Below are positions 11,486 to 24,485 of a DNA stretch of 64,000 nt, in pieces. The DNA lies in contig NC_058165.1 of the NCBI RefSeq assembly GCF_020080835.1, forward strand, positions 737,967 to 801,966, given 5' to 3'. Below the pieces are notes generated by a model that was not told where the DNA came from, ran no database searches, and saw nothing but the letters and a program-made list of their open reading frames with translations. This DNA comes from Cotesia glomerata (lineage: Eukaryota > Arthropoda > Insecta > Hymenoptera > Braconidae). A program made the position numbers and the translations under genes. Position 1 is the stretch's first letter. Every line of letters begins with the position of its first letter.

Positions 11486-12254
11486 CAATAAAAATTTATG
11501 AATAACTTTATCTATAGATTTTGACTTGCTCTCTTAAATCGTCAATTTATCTTCTCCTATTTGTGCTCCTATTCCTATTTCTTATAGCTGCCCGGATGTC
11601 GTATAATGCCGGTCACCGACAAAAGCGTTAGTTTTCTTTAGTACACCGGCATTTTCACTCAACTGCACTATCCTCTTTATTTATTTTTAAGCTCCTTGTA
11701 TATACGAGTATAAGGTATAAGTATACGAGTCTTTTTTTTTTTTTATTTTATTTTTATTTCTATTTATTTTATACCCCCTTCTACAATGTTATAGTCCCGA
11801 CGTTCATTCTATAGAGTCATGACAACATCTACACATACATATGTATGAAGGTATATCTGTATATATACGGTGATAAAGGATCCTCGTCTTACAAAGCCAC
11901 AAGATCCCTTTGTACGCCAAGTGTACAACGTAAATTTATATACATGTATGTTGTGTTGATTGTATACTATATACATATATAGATATATATATATATACAC
12001 AAGACAAGTACTGTACCTACAATAAAATACTTTCTACGAGTAAGAGTTAGTTTGAGAATTAATGGCGAGTTCACGCGGTTGTTGAGTACTTTTCACACGC
12101 GAATCAACAACATTTTGTTCTCTATTTTTATTGTTATTGTTATTGTTATTGTTATTGCTGTGATTAGAAGAGTCAAGTGTCTAGATAATTACTAGATTTA
12201 CTTTATCATGAATTTTTAAAAATCTCATTTACTATCTCCGTTGCGAAATTTTGA
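11486..12254. other. Unassigned sequence, T-rich and TA-rich tracts
   Basis: Poly-T at 11731-11743, an imperfect TATA tract at 11960-11998, and (TTATTG)n near 12129-12158. No gene or RNA is seen. Confidence 0.35.
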
Positions 12255-12570
12255 CTCTAGCTGGTTATGAGCCCAGGGAAGAAATTTTTGGCTGATTTTT
12301 TTCTAGAGACCTTTGGAACAATAAATTAAGTTAAGCTAGAGAAAATCAAATCAATCAATCGATTAGTTTCTGAGCTATAGTCATTTAAAAATGGAAAATA
12401 CGAAAAACGAAAAAAAACTTTTTTTGACTGGGTTGATATTTTTGGCTAATTTTTTGTGGAGACCTTAAGGACGATGTAAGAAGTAAATTTTAAAACAATC
12501 AAGTCAATCGATCGATTAGTTTCTGAGATATAGTCATTTAAAAATCGTAAATTTATTAGGTTATGGACCC
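12255..12570 (+). repeat. Satellite A, short array with boundary motif at both ends
   Basis: About two units on the plus strand. The left edge is GGTTATGAGCCCAGG (near 12263) and the right edge AGGTTATGGACCCAG (near 12559). The same motif in the same orientation at both edges makes this the clearest short example of a delimited element. Confidence 0.88.
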
Positions 12571-14029
12571 AGATCCAAAAAATTGGAAATAAATAATTAA
12601 TTTTATATTTCTCGCAGCTTTTTAATGATTGTTAACACCAAAACAGGGCAAGTTGGACCGCGAAGAAAACTGACTTAGTTTAATAAAAATATCTGAAAAA
12701 GAAGGGGTTGAGGGCGATCCATAATAAATGGCGTCCATGCGACATAAAATTTCTCGAATTGCAAAATTGATGCGGCTTATGTTACGGTACAGACTACAAC
12801 TACTATAATATTATGTATGTGTCCCTCCGTCGGTACATTGAGAAAAATACTAGGACGTAAGTTAGTGTCTCGCGGGTACGGTCCTCGTTTTACTGTAAAC
12901 CAACTCCATATTATATATTGTAGTACATGGGGAAACGTAATTCATTTTTTACCGGACTCGGATCAATTATTTATAAATTGCTGCTCCCTCGTGATCATAA
13001 GATCCCATTCGCTTCCCAATACTTTTCTCAAAAGGAACAAAAAAAAGTGCTTGCTGCCTTCTAAAAAAAAAAAAAAAAAAAAAAAAGGGGAACAACCCTC
13101 GCCGGTCTCGCGTGACAATAAGGAACTGCGCCAAGAGACCAGTAATGAATTTTTATCGCGATAATAAAGTAACCACAATAAAGAACACCCTTAATTCTCG
13201 CCAAACTGTTGATTGTATTGCAAAAATAATTTCTTCTTTAAAATCAGCTGAAAATTTCTTGAAAAATGAGTACTGAGTCGATTTTTCCAAAAATCCGAAA
13301 TTTTGAAAATTTTCCAAAAATTCCAAATTTTGGAATTTTTTTTTGGAAATTTTGAATTTTTGAAAAAATCAAGTGGGTACTCAAATTAAAGGTAATTTTA
13401 TGTAGATTTTACAGACGAATTTAAAAATTTATTTTTACGAATATTTAAAGAAATAAATGAGGATTAATTCTCCGAGAGGCAAAAAAAAAAAACTTGCAAA
13501 TATTGATGGTATGAGCTCGAGGGTGGTCTGGGAATTAAAAGAGAAAAATGGGAATAAAATATACGAAGGGTTTGAAGGGACGACAGAGAGATTTTGTTCT
13601 CTGGGGAGCAGTCAAAGCGCGTGGCCCTGCCCGAGGATCTGAGCATCAAACAGCCGTCTGTATAGATCTATCGTCGCATGTCACTGAAGAAGGAACAAGG
13701 AGAAGGGGGAGGGGAAGCATGTATGTATACATTGGACGGCACTCGATCGTATCTATCTATCTATCTGCCTACTTAGGATGCGCCACGACAGGCTAATGTA
13801 TAATCATACTGAGATATCTAGATGGAATACGAGGAGACACTTTGTATCAGCTCATAAGGGATAATAAGCTGGGGTGAAAGGGATTATCGTGTAATTGGTG
13901 GTAAAGAGAAGGGGGAAAGGGGAGGTTATTACAAGGTGATTATTTGATTGTTGATAGCTTGGTAATGAAAGTGAGTTGGGGTTCTGATGAAAGAAAAATG
14001 GGAATTTAGTCGGTTATCAGCGATAATTG
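12571..14029. other. Unassigned sequence with a 24-base poly-A and an AT-rich palindromic patch
   Basis: A24 at 13063-13086. The segment 13285-13355 alternates AAAATTT/GGAAATTTT and can fold back on itself. GTGGGTACTCAAATTAAAGG at about 13370 matches the module found at 32.3-32.9 kb. No coding region is supported. Confidence 0.4.
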
Positions 14030-14760
14030 TGATAACTCATCAGTGATAACTCATCGTAAAATTAGGGGATAATTTGAAGTAACATTTAAAATTCTAAACT
14101 CAAAAATTTGGTTATAACTCTTGATAACTATTAGTGATAACTCTTGATAACAATTAGTGATAACTCGCATTATTAATTAGTGATAACTCTTGATAACAAT
14201 TAGTGATAACTCCTAATAACAATTAGTGATAACTCTTCATAACAATTAGTGATAACTTTTGATAACAATTAGTGATAACTCGTAATATTAATTAGTGATA
14301 ACTCGTAATAACAATTAGTGGTAAATTTTTATAACAATTAGTGATAACTCTTGATAACAATTATTGATAATTAGTAATAACTATCGATAAATATCAGTAA
14401 TATTGATAATTTTTTTAATCTAATTCAAGTATAATAATTAGTGATAACTCTTGATAACAATTAGCGATAACAATTAGTGATAACTAGCGATAACAATCAA
14501 TCATATTTAAGCCTGAAATCGAGTGATAATTCGTAATGATATTTTGAGTGATAACTATCGATAAATATTAGTGATATTGATAACTTTTTTAATCTTCTAA
14601 TTCAGGGATAACAATTAGTGATAATAATTAGTGATAACTAGGCCTTAAATTAGGTGATAATTAGTGATAACTCTTAACGATATTTTGAGTGATAACTATT
14701 GATAAATTTCAGTGATATTGATAACTTTTTTAAATCTTCTAATTCAAGAATAAATAAGCG
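14030..14760 (+). repeat. Minisatellite of GTGATAACTC/AATTA units
   Basis: Repeats of TTAGTGATAACTCTTGATAA with a basic step of about 22 bases, and a longer secondary period (GATATTTTGAGTGATAACTA recurring at about 14540 and 14680). It is confined to this one place in the window. Confidence 0.88.
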
Positions 14761-15132
14761 ATAACAAAAAATCAAAAAAATTATTTTTCTGACCCGTACA
14801 ACAACCTGGGTCTCTCACTCTTCGACCTTGACCATTATCGCTGACGGCAGCTCATCCGCAAATAATCCTTCCACTTCCACTGAGTACCCATACAACAATA
14901 TTAACGCAATTAATCACCCATTTCGTAATTGATAACGACGGATGATAATTGATAACATAATGGACATTGTCTGACTAATTCAAACAATATTCGATATGTG
15001 AATACCAAAAGAATAATACAGAAGCCGCCATTTGATCAAACACCGGCCAGTGCAAATAATCTTTGTTATTTTATTCATTTTTTCGACAATTTTGAATTTT
15101 AATAAAAACCCCACCATGTAAAAATATAACCT

Positions 15133-15223
<91 letters not shown>

Positions 15224-15744
15224 CCTTTCGAATATTGAAAATATTTTTTCTCATTTTTGTGACAGATATATTATCTACATATGTATAATATCAAGTAAAA
15301 TGAGGACGTACGCATGAGAGTTAAACTTTCTCCTTCAGATTAATTAGTCAGTCACTTTAATGGAAATTTTTAATTTTTAATTTATTTTTCAAAAAAAAAT
15401 AATTATAATAATAATAATAATAATAGTACAAACGTGTTTGAGCGTAAGCCGCTAGGATGATAATGTCATGCGTATTACAAATGCCGGTGAACAGAGTTAG
15501 AGACGGGAGTTAGCATTGAGGTAACATATATACCATATTATACAGTTTATATAGTATCTATGTAACGGTATACAACGATTACTATTGTCAGATTCGTACG
15601 AATAAATGGACAACAATGGAGAATTGTAAGAACTACGGATATGGTTATACTAAATCGTTGTCATTGTCAGCTTAGAGAATTATCTCATGTATATTCCTAT
15701 TCCGACACCTATTACAGTTTAGATAACATATGTGGTAGGTGCTT
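14761..15744. other. Unassigned sequence containing a long AT dinucleotide run
   Basis: The (AT)42 run at 15135-15218 is the main feature, with ATA triplets at 15402-15424. No gene is seen. Confidence 0.4.
15135..15218. repeat. Microsatellite (AT)42
   Basis: Uninterrupted AT dinucleotides; a self-complementary, length-variable type of tract. Confidence 0.98.
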
Positions 15745-16455
15745 GATCTTTTGATATTAGAAGTTAAATTCGAGAGAATCAAGTCAATCGATCGATTAGT
15801 TTCTGAGATATAGTCGTTTAATAATGGAAAATACGAAAAACGAAAAAAAACTTTTTTTAGGTGGGTTGAAATTTTTGGCTGATTTTTTGTGGAGACCTTC
15901 AGGACAATGTAAGAAGTTAATTTGGAGAAAATCAAATCAATCGATCGATTAGTTTCTGAGATATAGTCATTAAAAATTAGAAAATACGAAAAAAAAATAA
16001 ACTTTTTTTGACTGGGTTGAAATTTTTTGCCGATTTTTTGTGGAGACCTTGAGGACAATATAAAAAGTTAAGCTGGAGAAAATAAAGTCAATCGATTGAT
16101 TAGTTTCTGAGTTATAGTCATTTAAATACGGAAAATACGAAAAACGAAAAATAACTTTTTTTGACTGGGTTGAAATTTTTGGCTAATTTTTTGTGGGGAC
16201 CTTGAGAATAATATACGAAGTTAAGTTAGAGAGAATGAAGTCAATCGATCGATTAGTTTCTGAGCTATAGTAATTTAAAAGTGGAAAATACAAAAAACTT
16301 TTTTTTGACGGCTCGGAATTTTTGGCTGATTTTTTGTGGGTACCTTAAGGACAATATAAGAAGTTAAGTTGGAGAGAATTAAATCAATCGATTGATAAGT
16401 TTCTGAGTTATAGCTATTAAAATTTCGCAAATTTAACAGGTTATGGGCCCAGTTG
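15745..16455 (+). repeat. Satellite A array, + orientation, about 4.5 units
   Basis: TCGATTAGTTTCTGAGATAT, TTTTTTGTGGAGACCTT and GAAAATACGAAAAACG repeat at about 153-bp steps. The right edge carries AACAGGTTATGGGCCCAG (16435-16452). The left edge has no copy of the motif. Confidence 0.92.
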
Positions 16456-17389
16456 CAAAAAAATGACAACAATCGTAATTTTTCTTGATCTTAGAGTTCT
16501 TTAAGTGTCTAAAAGCAGAAAATCACGTAGTATAAGCGTATAACAAGAATAATCAGTGGTACCGAAGAAGAAGAAGAAGAAGAAGAAGAAGAAGAAGAAG
16601 AAGAAGAAGAAACCTCGGCGTCGGAGGAAAGATAAAAGAGAGAAGAAGTTGCCTGTGCTGGGATCATCTATCATGCAGCTGTTGTTTCCATTGTGTTGTT
16701 AGTCTTCCTCTCTGTCTTGTTGCGTACGTATGTATATGTTTGAACGTATAAATGGTATGGCGTATGGCGACGACTACCATGCGTGGACCGAGTGTGCAAC
16801 ATGTGTTTGTCCCCTTGTCCTCTTCGTCAACCTCTCTCTCTTTCTCTCTTTCACTTCTGGTACTTCTTCCCTCAGTTTTTCATTGCCGCCGTCACCAATC
16901 CAAGTCATCTTCTCCTTTTTCCTCCACTCTACTTGCTGGTATCTCTCGGTCCCTTTCTTCTTCATCTCTGGCCTTTTTCTCACTCCTCACTCCTATCCTG
17001 GATGGCGTTATTCTTCATGTCCAATGAATATACCAATGAAAGGACGGAAAGTGTAGTTGTGTATCTGTACCACGGAAATACTTTTGGTTTAGCATTTCAA
17101 ACGATTTTTTTTTATTTTTATTTTTTCGTTTAGGACTAAGCCGACTTTACTCAACTCCTCTTTTGTTTTCTTTTGTTTCACGTTTTTATTTATTGCCGAT
17201 GACAGTTTTAGGTTCGAGGTTATTTTCAGAGTAACATATTACTTCCGATGTTGATTTCAAGGGAAGAGTGTCGCTGAAGGTGGACTAGACTTCAAACATA
17301 TTGTATAAATCATCAATTTCATCATTTTTTGGGTGATAAAATATTGATTTTTTTATTCAATCCCATAATTTGCTAAATTTTTTATTTTT
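16456..17389. other. Unassigned sequence with AAG microsatellite and pyrimidine-rich block
   Basis: (AAG/GAA)n at 16564-16612, followed by a strongly CT-rich segment at 16800-17000. The CT bias keeps several frames open on both strands (16730-17133), but they show no domain and are not called as genes. Confidence 0.4.
16564..16612. repeat. Microsatellite (GAA)n, about 16 repeats
   Basis: Perfect GAA/AAG triplets; purine on the plus strand. Confidence 0.97.
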
Positions 17390-17960
17390 AAATGACTATA
17401 ATTCAGAAACTAATCGATAGATTGACTTGATTCTCTCTAACTTAACTTCTTACATTGTCCTAAAGGTCTCTACAAAAAATTAATTTAAAATTCCAACCCA
17501 GTAAAAAAAAGTTTTTTTTCGTTTTTCGTATTTTCCATTATTTAATGACTATAATTTAAAAACTAATCCATCGATTGATTTTATTCTTCTCAAATTTACT
17601 TCTTACATCGTCCCCAAAAACTCCACGAAAAATTAGCCAAAAATTCCAACCCAGTAAAAAAAAGTTTTTTTTCGTTTTTGGTATTTTCCATTTTTAAATG
17701 ACTATAATTCAGAAACTAATCGATCGATTGACTTGATTTTCTCTAACTTTACTTCTTATATTGTCCCTAAAGTCTCCACAAAAAATTAGCCAAAAATATT
17801 AACCCAGTAAAAAAAAATTTTTTTTCGTTTTTCGTATTTTCCATTTTTAAATAACTATAACTCAGAAACTAATCGATCGATTGATTTGATTTTCTCTAAT
17901 TTAACTTCTTGTATTATCTCGAAGGTCCCCACAAAAAATCAGCCCAAAATTTCAAAAATT
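17390..17960 (-). repeat. Satellite A array, - orientation, about 4 units
   Basis: Minus-strand form of satellite A (AACTAATCGATCGATTGA, TCTCCACAAAAAATTAGCC). A degenerate boundary motif (TCCCATAATTTGCTAAAT, near 17362) lies just left of the array. Confidence 0.9.
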
Positions 17961-18611
17961 GGGTAATATGGTCAGTGCCATATGATGAATTTTTGGATGA
18001 GAAACTGGTAGTTCTTATAGGTGTATACGGAAGGAGATATGCCCGCTATCTCACCAATAAATTGTCAGATTGTGTTGTCGCAATCCTCAGTTTTATTTTT
18101 GTTCCTCTGTTGCACTTTTATTATTATTTCGATCGCGGACGTCGGCTTCCTATAAGACAACTTTTTGTCGATAAAATCCCCCCTATCCTCCTCTTGACCC
18201 CCCCGCTGGTGACCGGTATCACAACAAAGATGAGTCGAACATTTAACATTGGATCTAACTACTTGGTGGTTATTGAGCGTGTATGCCGGTTGTTTACGTT
18301 GTTTAACTGTATTATACACGTATGTATCGGTAGTAAGTAGCGAGTAGCGAGTAGTCGGTGCTGGGCAATAAGAAGTTACTTCGAGTCCTGCTTTCACAGC
18401 ATCCAATGTAGGATCGAGAAAGTAGCCGGTTCCCGGTTGGTGATTCGTCCAACGTTTATATACATACCAATCGAATAGAAAGCCGATGTTAATATTAAAT
18501 AAAACTCAATCCAAATTCTCAGATTATTCATGTTTCATCTTTTAGCTTCTTTATTGTTATTGCAAGTTATTTATTATTTGGGTTTAACCCATCAATGCTA
18601 CTTAATTTTAA
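17961..18611. other. Unassigned sequence
   Basis: A 143-codon frame (17909-18340, +) overlaps the satellite edge and then continues into single-copy-looking DNA. It has no recognisable domain, and its first residues come from the repeat. Not called as a gene. Confidence 0.35.
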
Positions 18612-19060
18612 GTTCAACGGGTTATGGGCCGTAGGTCGGAATTTTGAGCTAATTCTTTGGGGGGACCTTTAGAACACTAAATTAAGTTAACTTAGAGAAA
18701 ATCAAGTCAATCGGTTAATTAATTTCTGAGTTATAGTCATTTAATAATAGAAAATACGAAAAAAAACTTTTTTTTACTGGGTTGGAATTTTTGGCCCATT
18801 TTTTGTGGAGACCTTGGAAACAATATAAGGAGTAAAGTTGGAGAGAATCAAGTCAATCGATTGATTTGATTCTAAGTTATAGTCATTGAAAATTAGAAAA
18901 TACGAAAAACGAAAAAAAACTTTTTTTGACTGGGTTGAAATTTTAAGCTAATTTTTTGTGGAGATCTTGGGGACAATATAAGAAGTTATGTTAAGAAGAA
19001 TCAAATCAATCGATCGATTAGTTTTTGAGTTATAGGCATTTAAAAATGAAATATACAAAT
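18612..19060 (+). repeat. Satellite A array, + orientation, about 3 units
   Basis: Left boundary AACGGGTTATGGGCCG (18617-18632); then unit landmarks at about 153-bp steps; ends near TTTAAAAATGAAATATAC. No right boundary motif. Confidence 0.9.
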
Positions 19061-19744
19061 TTTCCGAGAAACTGCCAAATTTTTCAATACCCACTGAAGA
19101 TTTTCAAACGCTTCCGTCGATTTTAAAGAAAAAAAAAATTAATTTTCTTTACGAGAATGGTAAAAATAGGGTCTAAATAATAGAGAGGAGAAAAAATATA
19201 CATGGTATTGGAAACCGATAGCTCGTGAATAAATAAAGGAACAATATTTTTAAAACGTCTATAATTCGTGATCCGAGGGAATGATAAAAAAGGGAAAGAC
19301 TGCTCAAGGGGTGGTAGACTACGGGATAGATCACCCTCCTAGGTGGTATTTATCGGCCCGTTGAGTATACCAGAAAATGCTTGCCGTAAGTATAAAAAGT
19401 ATTAAGTTTTATTAAACTTTTTAAGCTTACAATCGCCCGGTCACTGTTTTAGTAATGACCATCCGCGAGGGCACGTGCTCGATGTGATGGTGAACCTCTC
19501 TTTGTCTTCTGGTTGGTTTATTGCACGCGGGAGACTTCATTCTGGAGATCAATCGACGGACAAGTGGCCACGTGTGGAGGCTGCTTTGCGGAAAAGGGTC
19601 AAAGGGTGGGTGACGATCTTTATTCCTAATTTATAGGCGTGTAATACCGATGTTAAGTTGATTTGATACTGTATTAGTGAAAAGTAAAAGGAATTTTGCG
19701 AATTTTTTTAACTCAGACCAATCAGTTGCTAAATTAGAGACTTC
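19061..19744. other. Unassigned sequence
   Basis: Includes AAATGCTTGCCGTAAG at 19375-19390, a 16-base match to the start of the tRNA-like element core; otherwise nothing recognised. Confidence 0.35.
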
Positions 19745-20135
19745 GTTATAGTGATAACTCAAAAACTTATCGATCGATTGATTCGATTCTTTCCAACTTA
19801 ACTTCTTTTATTATCACCAAAGTCTCCACAGAAAATTAGCTGAAAATTTCAATCCAGTCAAAAAAAGTTTTTTTTTTCGTTTTTCGTATTTTCCATTTTT
19901 AAATTACTATAACTCAGAAACTAATCAATCGATTGATTTAGTTTTCTCTAACTTGACTTCTTATATCGTCCGCAAGGTCTTCACAAAAAATCAGCCAAAA
20001 ATTTCAACCCACAAAAAAAAAGTTTTTTTTCGTTTTTCGTATTTTCCATTTTTAAATGACTATAACTCAGAAACTAATCGATAGATTTACTTGATTCTTT
20101 CTAATGTAACTTTTTATATAATCTCTAAGGTCTTC
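19745..20135 (-). repeat. Satellite A array, - orientation, about 2.5 units
   Basis: ATAACTCAGAAACTAATC and TCAGCCAAAAATTTCAACCC repeat on the minus-strand layout. No boundary motif is seen. Confidence 0.9.
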
Positions 20136-20823
20136 CTGTTGATCTTCATTGTAAAATCACTGATGACTGATCAGTGAAAAAATCACTGATCGTCAAAAAC
20201 GATGACAAGCATTGACGAAAAAAATAAAAAAGCGCAGAATCGAAAAAAGGATCAGAAAGTTTGAGAGCATGAGAATAGGGATTGGACGGGAATGGGAATG
20301 AAAGAAGCTAAACATTCGCGGTAAGCGGCGCTTTCAATTATTCTCCGAACAATTCCGCCGCTTGTTTCCTTCAGCGATTACATCTCCTTCGTATTTATTC
20401 CCTACCCGTTTCTTCTTACGCCCTTTACCTTTAGCAGTACCTCCTCTTATTTGCGTTGTCCATTTTTTAATCCTACTCGAGGAGAGGATTTCTTACTCGT
20501 GTCTGTCGTAAGACCATTAACTTTTTATTGTCCTGTTCCTGTTTAGTTGTACTACCCGCAGTTGTAGTCTCTCCAGTATCGCCATACTCTCCATCGACTT
20601 GTTCTTAACTCACATTCACCATCCACCATCCGCCATTCGCCATCCACTACCTCTATTCAATCAGACAATCCCCATTTCTGATCAACATCTAATTAATGCG
20701 CTTCTTTGTTTACAATCCATCCAGACTGGTTAATCACTTAACATTAACTAAATCCCTTATCACTTGTATCGCTCATCCCTGATTAATCACGGATGTTATA
20801 AATTACCTCAATATCGTCATCAC
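20136..20823. other. Unassigned sequence, less AT-rich
   Basis: The segment 20330-20700 is relatively GC-rich and non-repetitive, with CCATCCACCATCCGCCATTC-like short repeats near 20620-20650. No exon is supported. Confidence 0.35.
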
Positions 20824-21690
20824 TTTTTCGATAAATTTCCCTGAATATCAATATTATTATCATTCACCTGAATATCATCACTTTTACCCTGAATATTATG
20901 GCATTATCAGAATTTACCTGAATATCACTAATATCGTCCTGAATATCACCATAACTCACCTGAATATCAATATCACTATTTACCTGAATATCACTAATAT
21001 CATCCTGAATGTCGGCATAACTCACCCGAATATCAATATAATGATTGTTCACCTAAATATCAACATCATTATCATTCACCTGAATATCAATATTACTATT
21101 CACCTAAATATCACTATTATCGACCAGAATATCATGATAATTCACCTGAATATCAATATTATTATCATTCGCTTGAATATCACCATTCTTTTCCCTAAAT
21201 ATCAATATCATTACCATTATTTACCTAAATATCGCTATAATTTACCTGAATATCAATATTTTCATTGTTCTGAATCTCAATTATATTATCATTGTCCTGA
21301 ATCTCAATGATATTTTCGTTTACTTGAATATCAATATCATTATTATCTGAATATCACTCCTATCCAACTGAATATCACTATTATCGACCTAAATATCACT
21401 ATAATTTACTTGAATATCAATGATATTATCGTTGTCCTGAAAATTATTGATATTGTCACTCACCTGAATATCAATGATATTGCTATTTACCTGAATATCA
21501 TTATCATTATTTATCTGAATATCATTATCGTTATTTATCTGAATATCGTTATCATTATTTACCTGAATACCACTATTATTTAACTGAATATCATTATTAT
21601 TGACATGAATATCGCTAAAATTTACTTGAATATCACTATTATCGACCTGAATATCGCTAAAATTCACCTGAATATCAATATCGCTATCAT
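20824..21690 (-). repeat. Minisatellite B array 1 (GATATTCAGGT..., minus strand)
   Basis: Units read ACCTGAATATCA plus a short AT-rich spacer on the plus strand, that is GATATTCAGGT on the minus strand, with spacing mostly in multiples of three (18-24 bases). This keeps long frames open on both strands (DIQVNN- or HLNIN-type repeats), which are artefacts of the period. Confidence 0.93.
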
Positions 21691-23854
21691 AAAACCCCAA
21701 AAAAAAAGTTACTTAAATTTTAAAGTTACTTATTTCAATAACTAAATTAATTAATTAAAAAAAAAAAAATTAAATGAAAATGCGTCTCGTTTTTAATTAA
21801 ACCCAAACAATCACGTAATTATATAATAGCTCTCATAAAGACACCCGGGTTGTATTGAAACCGTCTTGCTCTCAATCTCAATTCATAATTATTCACCAAG
21901 GTCATTATTAAGCCCAGGACAATTATTGTTACTAATTACCGCGTCTTAAACAAACGACCAAGAGGGAGACATATCTTTTGTGTTCGCGACCGATTAACGC
22001 GGCCTTACATAATCATAATATATATAATAATATAATATAACATAATATAAATATATAAAATAAAAATAGCCTGGTAATAAAAGCCTTGTAGAGTTTCCTT
22101 TCAATGCTTTCATAAAAATTGTCGTGAAAACTAATTTTCTTGGAGAAAACTCTGCAGAAATAAAAGGGGCTACACTTTTTTTTTCCTTTTTTTTTTGCTC
22201 CTGCCTTTCTATTTATTTCTCCTCATACACACAGACGTAAAAAAAAAAAGTACACTTTTATACGAGGTGCTAATCCCGAACCAGGAGACGACTCAAAGAG
22301 TAGGACAGGGCAGGGGGTAGAGTTAAAAAAAAAAAAAAAAGAATATAAATAAAAACAGCCTCGACGGATTTTAAATTCCGGGAATTATAATATAATAATG
22401 TTGTTGTTTGGATTATTCAATCAATTTATTATCGATTTTTTTTCCGGTTAAAAAAATTTTTTTAAATGTTTAAAAAAATAAAAAAATAGATAATTAAAAA
22501 GTGACGAAATATTGAAGGTTAAAGTAAGCTCACGAGACTCAGGAGGTGCTTAAACGTAATTTGCAGTTAAATTAACGGTGCGCATCCGAGTTAATGATTC
22601 GTTCTCGTAGCGTTTAAATTTAATTTGACGATTGCTCGTTAAGCGTTACCCGAATTACTAGGAATTGGGGTAAGTAAGGTAAAGAAAATATTGTTTGGAT
22701 AATAATACGAAAAAAAAAAAAAAAAAAAAAATCTTCCTTGCAAGATTCGAACCCGGTACCGTTTGGGTGGTTATTAAGTCCTACTATTTACTTCCAAAAT
22801 CATTTAAATTGACCGCTCCAAAGGAGCAAATGACCAGGGTGGCCTCTACAATCGATCCCTCGTCGTCTTTTTCAGAACTTTTGACCCAAATTTAGCACCC
22901 CCCTCCACCTCTCCTATTTATTAAACTATAATTTGTGCACCCAGTGGACATTAAAGAAGATCCTCAATTTTTGTTATTAAAGTGACCTGGCAAATATTGT
23001 CATCCTTACGAGCTAATAACAATAATTCCATTAATTGCAGAGGGCGTTGGGGGGGGGGTGAAATATTATTTATCTCCTTAAAGAGAGCCTCCGTAAGTAA
23101 CAACCGCGTCAATACCGTATTAGTGGGATCACGAGGCTCTAGATGGCGGAGCAGTACCACGTAGTACCAAGACTTTCATCACCCACATCACTCCCCCCCC
23201 CTCCCCTTCAGCTTGCCTCATATAAGGCGCATTGAATGAGCCCTTGGAAATGACTCTTCGGATGTGGATGTAGGATAACGGCGATATTACTCCGCTCGAC
23301 TAAGATTACCAATATCCTTGGCTGGCTCCGTCTGTCATAAAAGACAGGCTTAGCGATGATATTAAAGCATAAAGCCGCCCGATTTCACACTGGTATTAAA
23401 ATCGATTACCAGTCACCTCCCCACCCCGACTTTCCACCCCCTGCTTATCGAAGTTCTTTGGTAGAAGCAAGTGTTTTTTTTTTTTTTTTTTTTTTTGGAG
23501 GAATTTTGACGGTCATCTAGAAACTCCAGTCATGGAAATGAGCAACGTGATACGGGTGCAAAGGTCATATGGGGAGTAAGTGACGACAATCAAAGGGAAT
23601 TATTCAGAGGACAACATTGTTCGGGGTGGAAAATCAAATTAGTCTGTGCTGATCCCAGAGAAGAAAGGGACTTGAGGATTTGCATGGCTTGAATTTTTGA
23701 TTTTTAAGGAGTTAAAAATAAAATTGTAGGAGGAGGGGGATTTTAACTTTAAAGGAAGATGTTTTTTAGAAATATGACGATGAAGGGTGGAGAGTAAGTT
23801 GGAAAGTATCGATTTAAAAAAAAATTTTTTTTATTGGTCCAATCGAAGCCTTAC
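21691..23854. other. Unassigned sequence with homopolymers and a SINE-like copy
   Basis: Poly-A/T tracts at 22325-22340, 22710-22731 and 23475-23496, and a C-rich stretch at 23189-23207. The only structured item is the tRNA-related copy at 22710-22890. Confidence 0.35.
22708..22890 (-). repeat. SINE-like tRNA-derived repeat, copy 1
   Basis: On the minus strand GGTACCGGGTTCGAATC (B-box match GGTTCGAATC) is followed after about 14 bases by a 20-base T run, as in a Pol III terminator. A second copy of the same B-box context plus T run lies at 25195-25420, and both share TTTGACCCAAATTT on the plus-strand right side. The 5' half of a tRNA is not evident. Confidence 0.55.
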
Positions 23855-24485
23855 ATTGTATTATCAATATCATTTATCTGAATATCAATTGTATTGTCAT
23901 TATCCTGAATATCAAGGATATTGTCATTATCCTGAATGTCAATGATATCATGAACTTGGATATCATTATCAATATCATTATCCCTGAATATTAATTATAT
24001 TATCATTTACCTGAATATCGTTATCAATATTATCCCTCTGAATATAAGTGATATTATCATTGTCCTGAATATCAATGATATTAATCTGAATATCACTGAT
24101 ATTATCATTGTCCTGAATATCAGTGATTCATATCAATATCAATGATATTTACCTGAAAATCTATTATATTTATCTGAATATCACCAATATCATCCCTCTG
24201 AATATCAATGATATTATTTTTTCCTAAATATCAATTATATTATCAATGATAATTTATCATTGTCCTGAATATCAATAATATCATTTACTGAATATCCTTA
24301 TCAATATTATCCCCTTGAATATCAATGATATCATTCACCTGAATATCAATGATATTATTTTTTACCTGAATATCATTATCATTATCATTCATTTAAATAT
24401 CAACAATATTATCCTTCACCTGAATATCAATAACTATATTATCCACCTAAATATCAATATCTCCACTATTCACCTGAATATCACA
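23855..24485 (-). repeat. Minisatellite B array 2 (minus strand)
   Basis: CCTGAATATCAATGATATTA units, with a local variant TTGTCCTGAATATC. Spacing is less regular than in the other B arrays. Confidence 0.92.

Noticed and set aside
16730..17133. Several overlapping frames rich in Ser/Leu/Phe
   Set aside because: Produced by a CT-rich tract; open in three frames at once.
17909..18340. 143-codon frame as a gene
   Set aside because: Begins in satellite A, has no recognisable domain and no splice or promoter context.
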